Source: Margaritispora aquatica
Taxonomy: Eukaryota > Ascomycota > Leotiomycetes > Helotiales > Discinellaceae
Length of the DNA: 64,000 bases
Assembly: GCA_007644065.1 (NCBI GenBank)
Contig: VJWN01000002.1
Location: 818,925 to 882,924 of the forward strand
Direction: 5' to 3'
The translations under genes were made by a program, and so were the position numbers. Position 1 is the first letter of the stretch. Every line of letters starts with the position of its first letter. Shown one piece after another: positions 10,963 to 22,315 of the stretch. The notes beneath the pieces were generated by a model, which saw nothing but the letters and a program-made list of their open reading frames with translations, was not told the DNA's origin and searched no databases.

Positions 10963-13052
10963 ATGGCTCCCATTCCCTTTCTTGGTCGTTTGAACATGTA
11001 AGTTATCGTATTTGATCACAGATTTTTGCACTCTGAATCCTTTATTGTGTAGCAATAATGGCTAATCCCAATCGCAGAGCTGAGTACATTGCGTTGGTTG
11101 GATCTTTCTTGTTGGTGGCATTAGAGGCAATAATTAGAATACTTACGCTTGCACTGCGTATGTTCCTCCATTATTTGTGGCAGATCTTAGCTAATTGATA
11201 AACAGCAAGCTCCATAATATCGCTCTTCTATCGAGCATCAAGGCGTGTTTTTAATCGTCTTACATCCGCTGCTGTCAAGAAATCCGAATCGAAGAAAGCC
11301 GGTAGGATAAGTAGGAACTCTGTCATGGCAGATGCTAATTGTGCCAGATGTATCAACTTCGATTCGAAACGCTTCCGACTTCGTTGATCTTTGTGCACTC
11401 TTTGGCTATTATGCCGAGGAGCATGTTGTGCAAACTACAGATGGATATCTATTGGGTCTACATCGATTAGCGTGGCGAAAAGGTGAAGAAGAACAGCAGG
11501 TCAATCATGGGGATAACAGTGTGCGGAAGAACGTTGTCTACATGCATCATGGTTTGATGATGAATAGCGAGGTGTGGGTATGCTTGACAGACGAGGAGAG
11601 ATGTCTGCCATTCAAATTGGTAGAAAAGGGGTACGATGTCTGGGTGAGTGCTGTCAATATATATTTGCCGAACATTTCTAACCTACGTAGTTTGGAAATA
11701 ACAGAGGCAATAAGTACTCTAAGAAAGCGGTCCACAACTCATCGGCCGATATACCCTTCTGGGACTTCTCTATGGACGAATTTGCATTCCACGATATTCC
11801 AGATAGTATTGCCTACATTCTAGAAACCACTTCAGCAGCATCCTTGTCCTACATAGGATTCTCTCAAGGAACAGCACAAGCCTTTGCAGCTCTTGCTGTT
11901 CACCCTCGACTCAACGACAAAGTTAATGTCTTCATTGCATTAGCACCTGCCATGTCCCCGGCTGGTCTCTCGAATGGCATAGTTGACGCTCTTGTCAAGG
12001 CTTCGCCCCAGGTCCTATTTCTTATGTTTGGCCGTCGCTCGATTTTAAGCTCCGCAACAATGTGGCAATCCATTCTTTACCCACCTATATTCGTTCGGCT
12101 CATTGACATGGGTCTCGCCTTTCTCTTTGGTTGGCATGCCCGAAACATTTCTGCAAGTCAGAAGCTAGCAGCATATCCACATCTGTATTCATTCACTAGC
12201 ACCAAAAGTGTTGTCCATTGGTTCCAGATCATCCGCACGAAGAGTTTCCAGATGTATGACGACGATGTTCAACCGCCACTTTCTCTTGGAAGTGTCAGCA
12301 AATACACCAAAGTCGCCAAGTTTCCAACCCGAAATATCAAGACCCCCATCGTGTTGGTTTATGGCGGCAGCGACTCCTTGGTTGACATTAACATCATGCT
12401 AAGGGAGCTTCCTTCGCATACTGTAGCAACTGAAATCCCGCATTTCGAGCATCTCGATTTCTTATGGGCACGCGACGTTGACACGCTAGTATTCCCTCAT
12501 GTCTACGATGCGCTAGAGAGTTTTTGTGATGCGGCGCATTCAAAGGAAGAGTATGAGCGCTACCGAAGCGCACGTCACGCCTCACTGGGAGCTGGCATGA
12601 AGAGACCAGCTCTGCTTCCGAGTTACATGAGTGAGGATGACACCAGCAGTCAAAAAAATGAACAAAGCTTTTCATTAGTCAAGCCCAAGAACGGGATCCA
12701 CTACAACTCCTCGCTGCCGAGACCAAATGGCAGGAACCTAGCAGCGGAGGATTGCGATGATTCTTCCGAAGGAATCCCATCACCTATGCGCGTACGCCAC
12801 GTCAGGACGATTTCGGAGGAAGACCACTCCCCGAGCAGTGGTGAAAGCCCAACTGCAAAGGCCAGGAACAAGAGGAGTAGCAGTATTGGAAGTCATCTGA
12901 GCTTTGCAAGTGGGACTAAAGGCATCAGTATCGGCGTTTCTAGGGCGGTTAGCAGTATTAGTCAAGCGGAGACTGTTGGTCAGGTAATGAATACCTCGGA
13001 TTTAAGTGACGGCAGCGGGAAAGGAAGTGTAAGAAAGAAGTTGAAGAGATGA
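10963..13052 (+). CDS. Alpha/beta-hydrolase lipase, steryl ester hydrolase type (Tgl1/Yeh-like)
   Basis: Predicted 622-aa membrane-associated lipase that would hydrolyse sterol esters on lipid droplets or the plasma membrane. Exons 10963-10997, 11078-11157, 11206-11301, 11348-11643 and 11691-13052. The early exons build a hydrophobic N-terminal segment (AEYIALVGSFLLVALEAIIRIL) that anchors the protein. Next come the ab-hydrolase-associated lipase start (FGYYAEEHVVQTTDGYLLGLHR), the oxyanion region ending YDVW, then FGNNRGNKYS. The nucleophile elbow is GFSQG (S227), and acid and base candidates are D397 (YGGSDSLVD) and H423 (FEHLDF). The last ~180 residues are Ser-rich and disordered, with runs of SS and RK that look like phosphosites. 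Catalytic triad and architecture are intact. Confidence 0.92.
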
Positions 13053-13694
13053 TTTCGATACATATAATCAACAAGTTGTGTATCTTTGGCTTTTAATGGC
13101 TGTGGGGCTGCGCGGCTGTGATGTGCGAATTTTCGAGATCTCAGGAAGTCCCAGAGTAACGCTTATTGGCTTTGGCAATCAGATCTACTCGGACGAGTGT
13201 CTGACCTTGAGTGGTATCAACTGTTTTGCCGTTCTGACACGTTGCGAATTCTAAGTTTTCAGTTCACGATGTCAAGCTGACAGTCGGGGTGGGACTCAAA
13301 GGCACTTTCCTTGAGATTTAGCTTCCGAATTGTACATTCTAGAGTTGAGTGAAGTAGTTCAGAAGTCTGTGAACTGCAGTTCATCTTCATCTCTCCTCTC
13401 TCTATATATATCTCCCTTATTCATACGTGAATAGCTGCAGTACTCACAAGTGCTCAGTTTGGGGTTGTCTTGGTGGCCTCTGCTTTATCGTCCTCTTCTT
13501 ATGGCTCCCCGTCCAGTGTTCTAGGTCTTGTATTTGGAGGATCTTGCTTCCGAATGTAAAGAGTGACGAAATACCAGTATTTAGGGGAGCATTCATGAAT
13601 GCTTTTTACGGTATGCTATTCCTCTTACAAACACCAGTCTTGAAATGAAGACTTGACAATTCAAAGCCATCCTCGACCAAAACTATCACACACT

Positions 13695-14140
13695 CTATCT
13701 CGCCCCTTTCACCAACTGCAACACCTCCATCATTCCTGGCCCAAGCATAACCGGTGTCCCTTCACACTCCCAATTCATCGGCAATTGCAGAACACCAAGC
13801 ATCACTCCCTCGCCCACGCGCTCATTCTTCACCGTCCCGATACAGTGCAACACGAGTCGTTGTTTGGGAGCCATGTCCAACCCAGCTAAAACCACCCGCA
13901 TCAGTATCTTCTGCCATAGTCTCCGGAGCATCACCGCCCCGGCACAGAGTATCAGAGTGGTGCCGACGTTATTGGCGAGCGTGTGTAGTTCTCAGAGTCG
14001 GATTAGCAGTGTCAGTAGTGAGCGTCAGTGTTTCTTGGTGCAGTATACTAGACCTGCTTCGAAGTGAGGAGATGGAAGACGTGGATCAGAGGTATCAACT
14101 GTTGTCGCGATCGCTGTAACCGTTGAGCGAGGGAGCAAAG
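13695..14140 (-). CDS. Unrecognised candidate minus-strand gene (low confidence)
   Basis: A minus-strand frame ending TAG at 13697-13695 reads like real protein: GLDMAPKQRLVLHCIG, then VGEGVMLGVLQLP and VMLGPGMMEVLQLVKG. A plausible acceptor (TCTGAG at 13991-13996) with a good branch site just upstream would join exon 13695-13990 to an upstream frame whose end reads SDPRLPSPHFEAG. The family is not recognised and the upstream start was not found, so the upper limit is approximate. It could be a decayed gene or chance. The surrounding 13053-14598 otherwise holds only the lipase 3' end, a CT/TA-rich stretch near 13390-13410 and no other supportable frame. Confidence 0.25.
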
Positions 14141-14598
14141 ATTGAAAGCTGTGAAAGGTATTAGGTACACAATGAACTTTCTTTTTATGATACTCATTCG
14201 TTATTTTGCACATGCAGAAACAGGTATTGCCGAGCTGCGAAGTGCCATTTACTGCCCAGCTTCAAGAGCATGCTGTGAGATTATCTATCAATAATTGTGT
14301 ATTTAATAACCTACACATTACGCCACACATTAAGAGCACTTATTGCATCGTTATGAGTGCATTCGTGATCATCTTTCCGTTGTAGTGTTTATCGTCGCGC
14401 AGAATGTTAGACGTCGCTGTCGTGTTCCACCAGTAATGCGATGAAAGTGATGTATAGGACTAATGTCCAGAATTGCTTGGCTTTTGAGTGATGAAGTACT
14501 TCTTGAAATCCCTTTCGTTAGGTTGTCACAGGTGTGGTAGAGTTTGTGGTAAATATAGTTTCAAATTGATAAAATGCTTCCATCAAACATCACAAACA

Positions 14599-14700
14599 GC
14601 CCTCGTAGCTCAATGGTAGAGCGCGTCACTAGTACCAGCAACTTTCACCAGTTTCAAGTCCGACATGACGAGGTTGCCGGTTCGATTCCGTCCGAGGGCA
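14599..14700 (+). tRNA. tRNA-Thr (AGT anticodon) with a 30-nt intron
   Basis: The acceptor stem GCCCTCG (14599-14605) pairs perfectly with CGAGGGC (14693-14699), with discriminator A at 14700. The D arm is GCTC/GAGC (14608-14611, 14619-14622). The anticodon stem CGTCA (14624-14628) pairs with TGACG (14666-14670). The loop reads C-T-A-G-T-A, giving anticodon AGT (14631-14633), decoding threonine. A 30-nt intron (14635-14664) sits one base 3' of the anticodon, the canonical position. The T loop is TTCGATT, with one weak pair in its stem. The upstream gene-free stretch 14480-14598 is otherwise unremarkable. Confidence 0.93.
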
Positions 14701-15135
14701 ATCGGTCCATTTGATTCCATCTTTTTACCGTTTTCTTTTTGCATGCTGTATCTCTGAATTTGATAATTTCTTCAATTTGGAAAAGGTTTGCAGAAAACGG
14801 TTGCTCAACAGACTAAGCGAGGTTGTGTGTCCCGAGAATTGACCGATCATGATCAATTACCCATCCATGCTCAAGTCTCTAGAATGACAATGTACTTTTT
14901 GCCTTTGTGGCATTGTATGCCGTTTGGAGACTTTTTGCATTCTAGAATAAGCTTCAGGTACCGTTATGGAGGTACCACTACCTGGTTAAACTCCACAGAG
15001 CTAGTATGAAGGTGGCTGAATTGGTACACAGTTCGGCCAAAGACACGTGATATAGTTCGCCCCTGATCGGCGACATCTTCGTCATTTCATCTAGGACAAC
15101 AGTTCCAGACATGAGAGGGGTCATACACAGTCGCG
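14701..15135. other. Spacer between tRNA-Thr and SGNH gene
   Basis: About 430 bp. It carries a T-run just after the tRNA (a likely RNA polymerase III stop) and the SGNH promoter. No coding frame is supported. Confidence 0.5.
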
Positions 15136-16621
15136 ATGTCGAAAGAGGTGTATGTCCGAGTGCCCAACAGCGAGAATGAAAGCTCTGTGGAAGAGGACGA
15201 CGAGGTTAAGCGAGTTAAGGACGTACAACCCCTTGCCATAGACGAGGGCAATAGCATCCAAATTCCACTCTTCGGGACTTCTCGCAAGCATGTAATGGCA
15301 GGTGGACTGCTGGTCTCAATATGTATCGCGGCTTTTGGGACAATGCTGTATTTTGTCGCTTCTACTTCACATCTTGGGTCTGGCTCTATTTCGAATTCAG
15401 CACCAACGGGAGAGGGTTTGAAGATCAATGGGAGCTGTGCTGCAACATCGGATTGGAGCGGGTGGAAATCAATGAAGTATTCCTTTATCTTGTGAGTTGT
15501 TCCGTTTCTTGTTGACCATTAAAGGAGATGATATGCTTGACACTAGGCGAGTTTCCTACAAAGCTATGTCCAACTTCATGATTTACAAATGGCCCATTTA
15601 CACATGGCCCATCTACACCAAAGCATAACTAACACACATACTCTCCGCTCAGCGGCGACTTCTGGACTGACACAAGCTTCAACCCATTCTACCCAGCGCC
15701 CCAACCCTCGCCTTCAAATCCGCTGGGCAACCCTCCTTTCCCCGGCCAGTCCTCCGCCAACGCAACAAACTGGGTCGGATTCCTAACAGCTAAGCACAAT
15801 GCCTCGCAGCTCCTAACATACAATCTCGCCGTCTCAGGCGCAACGCTCGACAACCACATCATCCAAGGCTACCCCTCGCCTCTCACTTCGCAAGTCTATG
15901 GCCGCTTCATGCCTACGTACGGTGCTGGTGATGCGCCGCCCTGGAACGCGTCAACGAGTCTGTTTGCTATGTTCGCGGGCGTCGTGGACTGCGTCATGAT
16001 GAATGGGATTCAGGACGAAGAGGTGCTGGCTGATGTCAATATCAGACTGACTGCTAGACTGATGAATCTTCTCGAAGCGCTGTACGGTGCTGGAGCGAGG
16101 AATTTCTTACTGCTGAATGTCCCATCGTTAGAGAGGACGTGGCAACCTATTGAGGGCGAGAAGTTGGATCAGCTGCGGAAGAAGTCCAAGCTGGATGTCA
16201 GGGCGTATAACGCGCGTATCGAGGTGGTGGCACTGAAATTGAAGCGAAAGTTTAGCGACGTGAATGTCTTTCTATATGACACGAACACGCTGATTAACAA
16301 AGCGCTGGATGATGTAAAAGCATTTCCGGAGACGAGTGGGATTTTGAATACGACAGAGCCGTGTCCAGAGTATGGCTTGTGAGTATTATCCACTCTTTGC
16401 GCTTTTTGCCTGTGTTCATTCCCTACAGCGCGTATGACGGAGCATGAAAAGCTGATGCTGGTGCTAGCGGTACCCCAACGACGGGTTATCTGCTTCCAAT
16501 GTGTTGCATTCCGGTGAACCAGTACTTCTGGTTGAATGGACTGCATCCCACGTATCCTATTCATGATGTGTTGGCAGGCGAGATCGCGAAGTTGTTGAGA
16601 GTTGGGCCTAATGTTTGTTAG
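15136..16621 (+). CDS. Membrane-anchored SGNH/GDSL-family hydrolase, probably catalytically altered
   Basis: Predicted 411-aa type II membrane protein: charged N tail, one hydrophobic segment (about residues 53-75) and an external SGNH domain. Exons 15136-15491, 15653-16378 and 16468-16621. The intron junctions restore frame and recreate block I as FGDFWTDTSFN, where family members have GDS. Phe122 therefore replaces the catalytic serine. Block II (NLAVSGAT) is present. Block V reads N384-G-L-H387-P-T, so the Asp of the usual DxxH is Asn. Members of this fungal esterase/CE16-like group deacetylate carbohydrates or hydrolyse esters. With Ser replaced, a pseudoenzyme or a recently inactivated gene is likely. 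The C terminus ends soon after HPTYPIHD, as in relatives, so the gene is otherwise full length. Confidence 0.87.
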
Positions 16622-17223
16622 TTCCATGTCTTGGTTAAGCTATACATAATTTAAGATAATGTTTATTTGCTCCTGCGAGTATGTCTACGAGAGATATACT
16701 CAATGCTAAGATTCATGGTTCTGAATAACGGATCAGGTATGCGTGCTATTGAGAATAGTAGCTACGAAGTAATTTGGAACTTTTGTACAATACAACCAAC
16801 CTGTAGAACAATGTTATGCGACTGTATTTACAACACATATTGCAGATCAGAAATAGCCACAATCTATAGTTCATCGTATCTTCATTGAGTGTTGTAAAGC
16901 CTATGCTATCATAATACCTCCATTCATGTTGGTCTCTACATCTTAGTTCCGAACAAACTGAACTCAGGTGCATTGCTCAGAACTTGTCATTACTAAGTAA
17001 GTGACAACTATTCTAAGTAAAAAGGTAACCATCTACCAACATGTTCGAAAGGATAGCAGCTTTATACAATGCAACCCATAGCCGAGATTGCACCTTCACT
17101 AGAAATTCAGCTTCCACACACTCATAAAGTGCTACTAAAGGAAACACAAACATGTAGAAGAGGCTAAAAGGAGAAACACAATCAAAGTTTCTGCCGTACT
17201 CATGGTGTTATAACGAGTCCAGT
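16622..17223. other. Intergenic region between convergent SGNH and helicase genes
   Basis: 600 bp between two 3' ends, AT-rich. Open frames at 16667-16888 and 16746-16973 show no protein signature. Nothing else is recognised. Confidence 0.5.
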
Positions 17224-20200
17224 TTACCAAAAATTTTGCTCGCCATTCTTCTGCTCGCCATGCTGCGGCTCCTCGGAATCGTCGCCAGCATCGTTCAAGA
17301 ATTCATCCATACTGACCATGTTCAATGACTCCGCAGCAAGTTCTTTTACTGAAGGTGCAGCCGAGGTACGCATGAACTCGCCATCAACTGGATCAGCCAA
17401 ATCGCCTAAGAAATCATCAATGCTCATCATGTTCAGTGAGTCTGTGATAGGTCCCGGCATTACTTGTGCTGCCGGAGTGGGTGCGAGTTTGTTTTCAATC
17501 GGAGCAGCGAACTCAGTCAGGCCACCCAATAGCGACTCCGATCTGGCTTTGGAATTATCTTCACCAGCATCGGCGAGATCGAGCAAGCTCGGATTATCCC
17601 ACGCCGACCCAACCTTAACCTTCGAGCTATTCTCACCAAACTCGATCAGGCTGAGCAAGTTCTCGCCTGATACAGATTCGGGTCGCTTCGCGATTGAAGA
17701 TTTAAGCTTCGTGTGCTTCATAATCTTAGGAGACAGGTTTTCACTCTCGTCATCGGCAGGATAAAGGGCAATCTCGTCCAAGTTCATCAAGGCCTGGTAC
17801 TGAGTATTGTAAACAAAAGGCTCTGCAGTGTCACCCACTAGGTTGCTATCAAGGATATCCGGTCCTGAGAGAAAACTTGGCTCGCTGTCCAACAAATTGT
17901 CACCTTCTAGGCTAGGTCCCGAAGATGCGGTCGGTTCGTAGTCCAGCAGGCTATCGCCCAGCATATCAGGTCCTAAAACTGCGACAAGTTCATCATCCAA
18001 TAAACCGTTAACTCTGTCAGAATCAATTGCAGCACTATCTGTTTTCTCGTGAGAGAACTTCGATGACGAGGTAGCGGCCATCCCAGATTTCTCCTCAAAG
18101 TCAATCAGATCGAAGGCGCTGTCTTGTTTCAACTTATTTGGGGATCCTGTGTTTGAGACTGCCGGTCTCTTTGCTGACTGGTAGCCAATATCAAGATCAG
18201 GCATTGGGGGTTGCAGAATGATCTTTTGGCCGTTTCCTTTCGTCTCGACATGCCGTTCACCATTTGCGGTGTAAGTGGCTTGGTAGAACTTCTCGATCAT
18301 GGTCGTGCCCCGGCGGTCAGTTGTTGATATCAAATCCTCCTCCGATCTTCGCTTTCTGGCAATAATTTCGTCAGCTTTCTTAGCATCCCAATTATGCCAA
18401 GCTTTAGTATCTGAAACGGTAGGTTGATTCTCATCCCTACGGCTGGGCTTTGAACGAGCAGCAGATGGCCTGAAAGGTTGATAAGTGAATCCTGGTCCCG
18501 AATAGGAGTTGGCGAAAGGTAAACAAAAATTACTGCCATTAAACTTATTTGATGAATTGCCCCTTGGTCCCGGTCTATTTTGTACCACTCTCGAATTGGA
18601 AGCATTCCAATTATTCTCACCTGACTTGGGATATTTCGGAATGCCGGCGGACTTTGAAGCACGCTTGCTTGACGATTTGTTGAGTCGCGAACCATCTCGA
18701 GTAGAACCCCCTATGAAGCCAACTCGGTTGTGCTGTTGCTTGGCCATTTCAGTACGAGGACTACCTTCTCTAGCAGACGTATCTTCTTCCTCCAATATCA
18801 ATCGATTTCTGTCCATATCTTCAACTCCAATCGTGCTATCAGGGAAATACATCCTACCATCTGCACCTTCGAGCATCTCACATGAGTCGCAACGGCAAGG
18901 TCTAATGCTACAGTGTGCTGCACAGCCATGGCCACATGACAATATACGAACGCATGGCTCCTTACAAACTACTCTTGAATGTTCGAAAGGATGGCATATC
19001 AAGGGACAAGTGTGACCACATGGCAAACTTCCCTCACATGGTAACTCGCAGCCACCAGTGTTCATGAACCAAGTGATTGGATCAAGAATTCTTATTGTGT
19101 TGCCGTGGTTTTGGCAGGTGATTGGAAATCCGCCATCAAAAGCGTAGGAATTCTGTTCTCGCATATGTTGGACCAGAGGATCCCATAGTGGACGACGACC
19201 ATATGTTTCAGCTGTAGTCTCTGCCATGGTCAAGGTAAGGGTATTTCCAAAGATGTATAGTCCACGACGGGCTCGGGAAAGCGCAACGACAAGACGATTT
19301 CGGTTTTCGAGAAAGCCAATATTGAGGTTAGTGTTACTTCGTACCAGAGATAGAAGAACAATATCATTCTCTTCACCCTGATAGCTGTCCACAGTGAAAA
19401 CTTTGAAGTATGGGCGGGTTCCATAAAGGTCCTTCTTCTTGTTCAATTCCTTGATTAAATATTTCCTTTGGCCATTGTAGAACTAGATAATTGTCAGCAT
19501 AGTGATGATAGGGATTTTACATATAAGCTCACCGTCAAAACTGTAATCTTGCCTGGATCTACCCCGTTATAAACCAAATAGTGAAAGAAGCCAGCCATCA
19601 TCTCAGCCTCATCCGGATTGTATCGGCTTATGTCTGAACCGCAAGCTTCAGGCCAGGTGTGGTGAAAGAAGTATGTGCTCCTATTTCCCATCCCTGGGAT
19701 TGGAGGTTGTAGAGCCACATCTTTGACGGTCTTATGATCAAGAAGATTCCGATAGAAAGGATCCGGTTCAATACAGAGTAGCTTTCGAATGGCAGGAATC
19801 ATTCTTCGCTGAGTATTAAGCATGACGTAAGGCAGGCCGTTGTTTATCAGGCGCTCAAACATAGACACGTTCAAGTTGTAAGGGGCTTCTTCCAATCTCT
19901 TTACGGTGCAATGTGCTTGCAATTGCTGATGATCGCCGACTAAGATCAATTGTTCCAAGCTCTCAACCAGTCCCGCCATAATGGTTCCCTCTAGGGTCTC
20001 GGCAGCTTCTTCGATCAGAAGGGTACGTGGTTGAAGAGCTGAAATGAATCCTCGATATTTTGCCAGTCCAGTTGTGGTACATCCGACCACCTTGGTCCCA
20101 AGATGTCTGGTCAGCCTGAGATTGCAGAGACCCTAAGATGTGTTAGAATTTTTTTCTGTTTTTGAAATCATTAAAATCTCACCCGAACGACTTGGTATTC

Positions 20201-22315
20201 TTCCACCATCCTCTGATATGCAACAAGACGAGCACGCAGCTCCTTGATAGCATTGACGTTCAACTGCTTCTCCCAGTAACGATAGATCTCACCTCGGCGA
20301 CCTTTCGGGATATCATGAAGATCGGCTTTGGTTCTCAACAGCTTACGGACAGCTCCTTCAGCAACTGAGCCAGTGTGGAGACCTGTAAATTTACGCTCTG
20401 ATGGAACCCATTTTCCGCCAAGCGCCTCGATGTTCTCCTTGTCTTGTGATGAAACCTCGCCTTCGCGGTTCTCATTACCATCAAGCTCCATCGCCAAAAT
20501 CTGTGCCTGCTCAAATGCAACATCTTCTTCTTCCATGGGAAGCCCCAGATTGACCTGTGGTGCACTGGGTACTGACATCAATTGATCACCAAGCCCTATA
20601 ATTAATGTCAGCTGTAAGAATCATATCACTGATGGAAGACCAACTCACATTCCGCAATAAGATGGGATCCATCGCCACTATCTTCTCCCCATTCGGCATC
20701 TGCGTCGTAAAGTGACTGAAACTGCTCCTCGGTGATAAGTTTGTTCTCCAATAAAACCTCAGCTGTGATGTTCCCATCTTTAAGGACCGGCCCTAGCGCA
20801 ATTTCTAGCTGCTCGATACACTCATCGTATTCCTGAGTGCAGCGACGCATGCCCGCTCGACCGTCTTTCACATCTTGATTTTTGACCCTCAACTCGTACA
20901 GTGTACGCTCCAATATCTTCTTGTTCTCCTTGTCGGTTCTGCCACCTAGTCTTACAATCCTCTCCTCAAAAGCCATGACATGATTCAGCAGTTGGTCGAG
21001 GGCATGATTGGTCTGGGCTGCAATGATGATTGGTGGATCATTGTCTCTCAAATTTTCAATCATCACTCTGAGAGCAGCCACGGATGTAAAAGTCTTGCCA
21101 GTACCTAGGCACCGTCAGTTACCGTCGTAAAAGAGAATTCTTGCCAGTACCTGGTGGACCTTGAACAATGGACACAGGCTTTGTCAGCATATCTTGACAG
21201 GCTCGTAGTTGAGAACTATCCATAGTGGATCTTAGGTTGCGGGGGAAGTCTTCAAGGACGTTCACACTGAACAAACTCTCTGTCTGCTCGTCAACAGGAG
21301 CTGCTATGTCTGTGTCATGCCTCTGCTCCAAAGCTGTTAAATCCAAGAATGGATTTGTTTTCAAGTAATTAGGATGAGCCGCCTCTCTGTCGAGAAATGC
21401 AACTTGCTTCATTAAAGCAGATCTATCATAATTAGCGAATAACAAGAATTTGAGTCGTGTTTACGGGAACCCACTCCTCAGTCATCAACTTTTGAAACGC
21501 AGAGAGCATATGCCTCGACGCCTCGAAATAACCCTGGCGAGCTTCTACCATCATATATTCTAGCTTGACGTCAGTGGTGTAATAGTACGCGACACTTCAA
21601 CTTACTCTCGACAGGGTCAAATACAGCTTCATTTGGATCGGCCCAGAATAAATCTACTGTCGGAGGATTTTGATCCAGACCTCCTGCAATAGGACGGGCA
21701 GCGATTACAGCCAGCTTACAGATAGAGCGGAATTTGTCTGCATGAGGCGATAGAGCAACAAGTGTGCCCTGGAGGAGTCTCTTCGACTGTTCCCAGCGAA
21801 TTCGCTTGCTTGCTCGTTCGGTGGAAAAAGCAACACGGAAAGCAGCTCCAATACGAGCGAGTTGAAGTCCAGTAAACGTGACCTGAAACAAAAATGTTAG
21901 CTGCCTTTCAAATCATGGACTATGGATTTACATGTGTGTATATGCATGTGTCTTGGTTATCTATCATATCTGGTTGAGTATGAACTTCTCCTACAGATCG
22001 CCGAAGAGCGGCAACAGCATCTTCTCTCAACAATTGATAGTGTGATCCAACATATGCCATCTTAGATTCCCAGGGACCATCAATGATATTGACTGGAAGG
22101 TCAGCGTTGTACACGGGCTCTTGTTGATATTCGTTCCATTTCTCTGGAGCCGACAGCTGCTCTTCATTCATCTGAGGCAGAATTTCATCCTTGGAGGGAA
22201 TTTCGGAGAGATTTCGCCATGCTTCTGGATAGCAGTTGATCTGGAAGGTCTTGTTGAAATGGGCTTTTAAGATCTTCCGCGCCTGGTCCACCTCTTGGGC
22301 ATTCATCGGTGCCAT
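17224..22315 (-). CDS. sad-3: SF1 RNA helicase with NF-X1-type zinc region (SAD-3 / Hrr1 / ZNFX1-like)
   Basis: Predicted 1579-aa Upf1-like helicase. Known relatives are fission-yeast Hrr1 (RNA-directed RNA polymerase complex), Neurospora SAD-3 (meiotic silencing of unpaired DNA) and animal ZNFX1. Exons on the minus strand: 22315-21932, 21882-21606, 21559-21465, 21406-21151, 21104-20649, 20595-20183, 20132-19533 and 19482-17224. Walker A GPPGTGKT is assembled across an intron. Motif II is LIEEAAE, the EEAA form typical of ZNFX1/Hrr1; motif III is VGDHQQL; motif V TVDSYQGEENDIV; motif VI VALSRARRGLYIFG. A Cys/His-rich NF-X1-type stretch follows (PCGHTCPLICHPF, SCGHGCAAHC), then a ~550-residue disordered acidic tail with repeated LLD/LID motifs. 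The exon 3/4 junction is uncertain: a GTGGGT donor with the acceptor ending at 21423 also stays in frame. The 5' leader seems to carry an intron ending at 22328. Confidence 0.85.
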
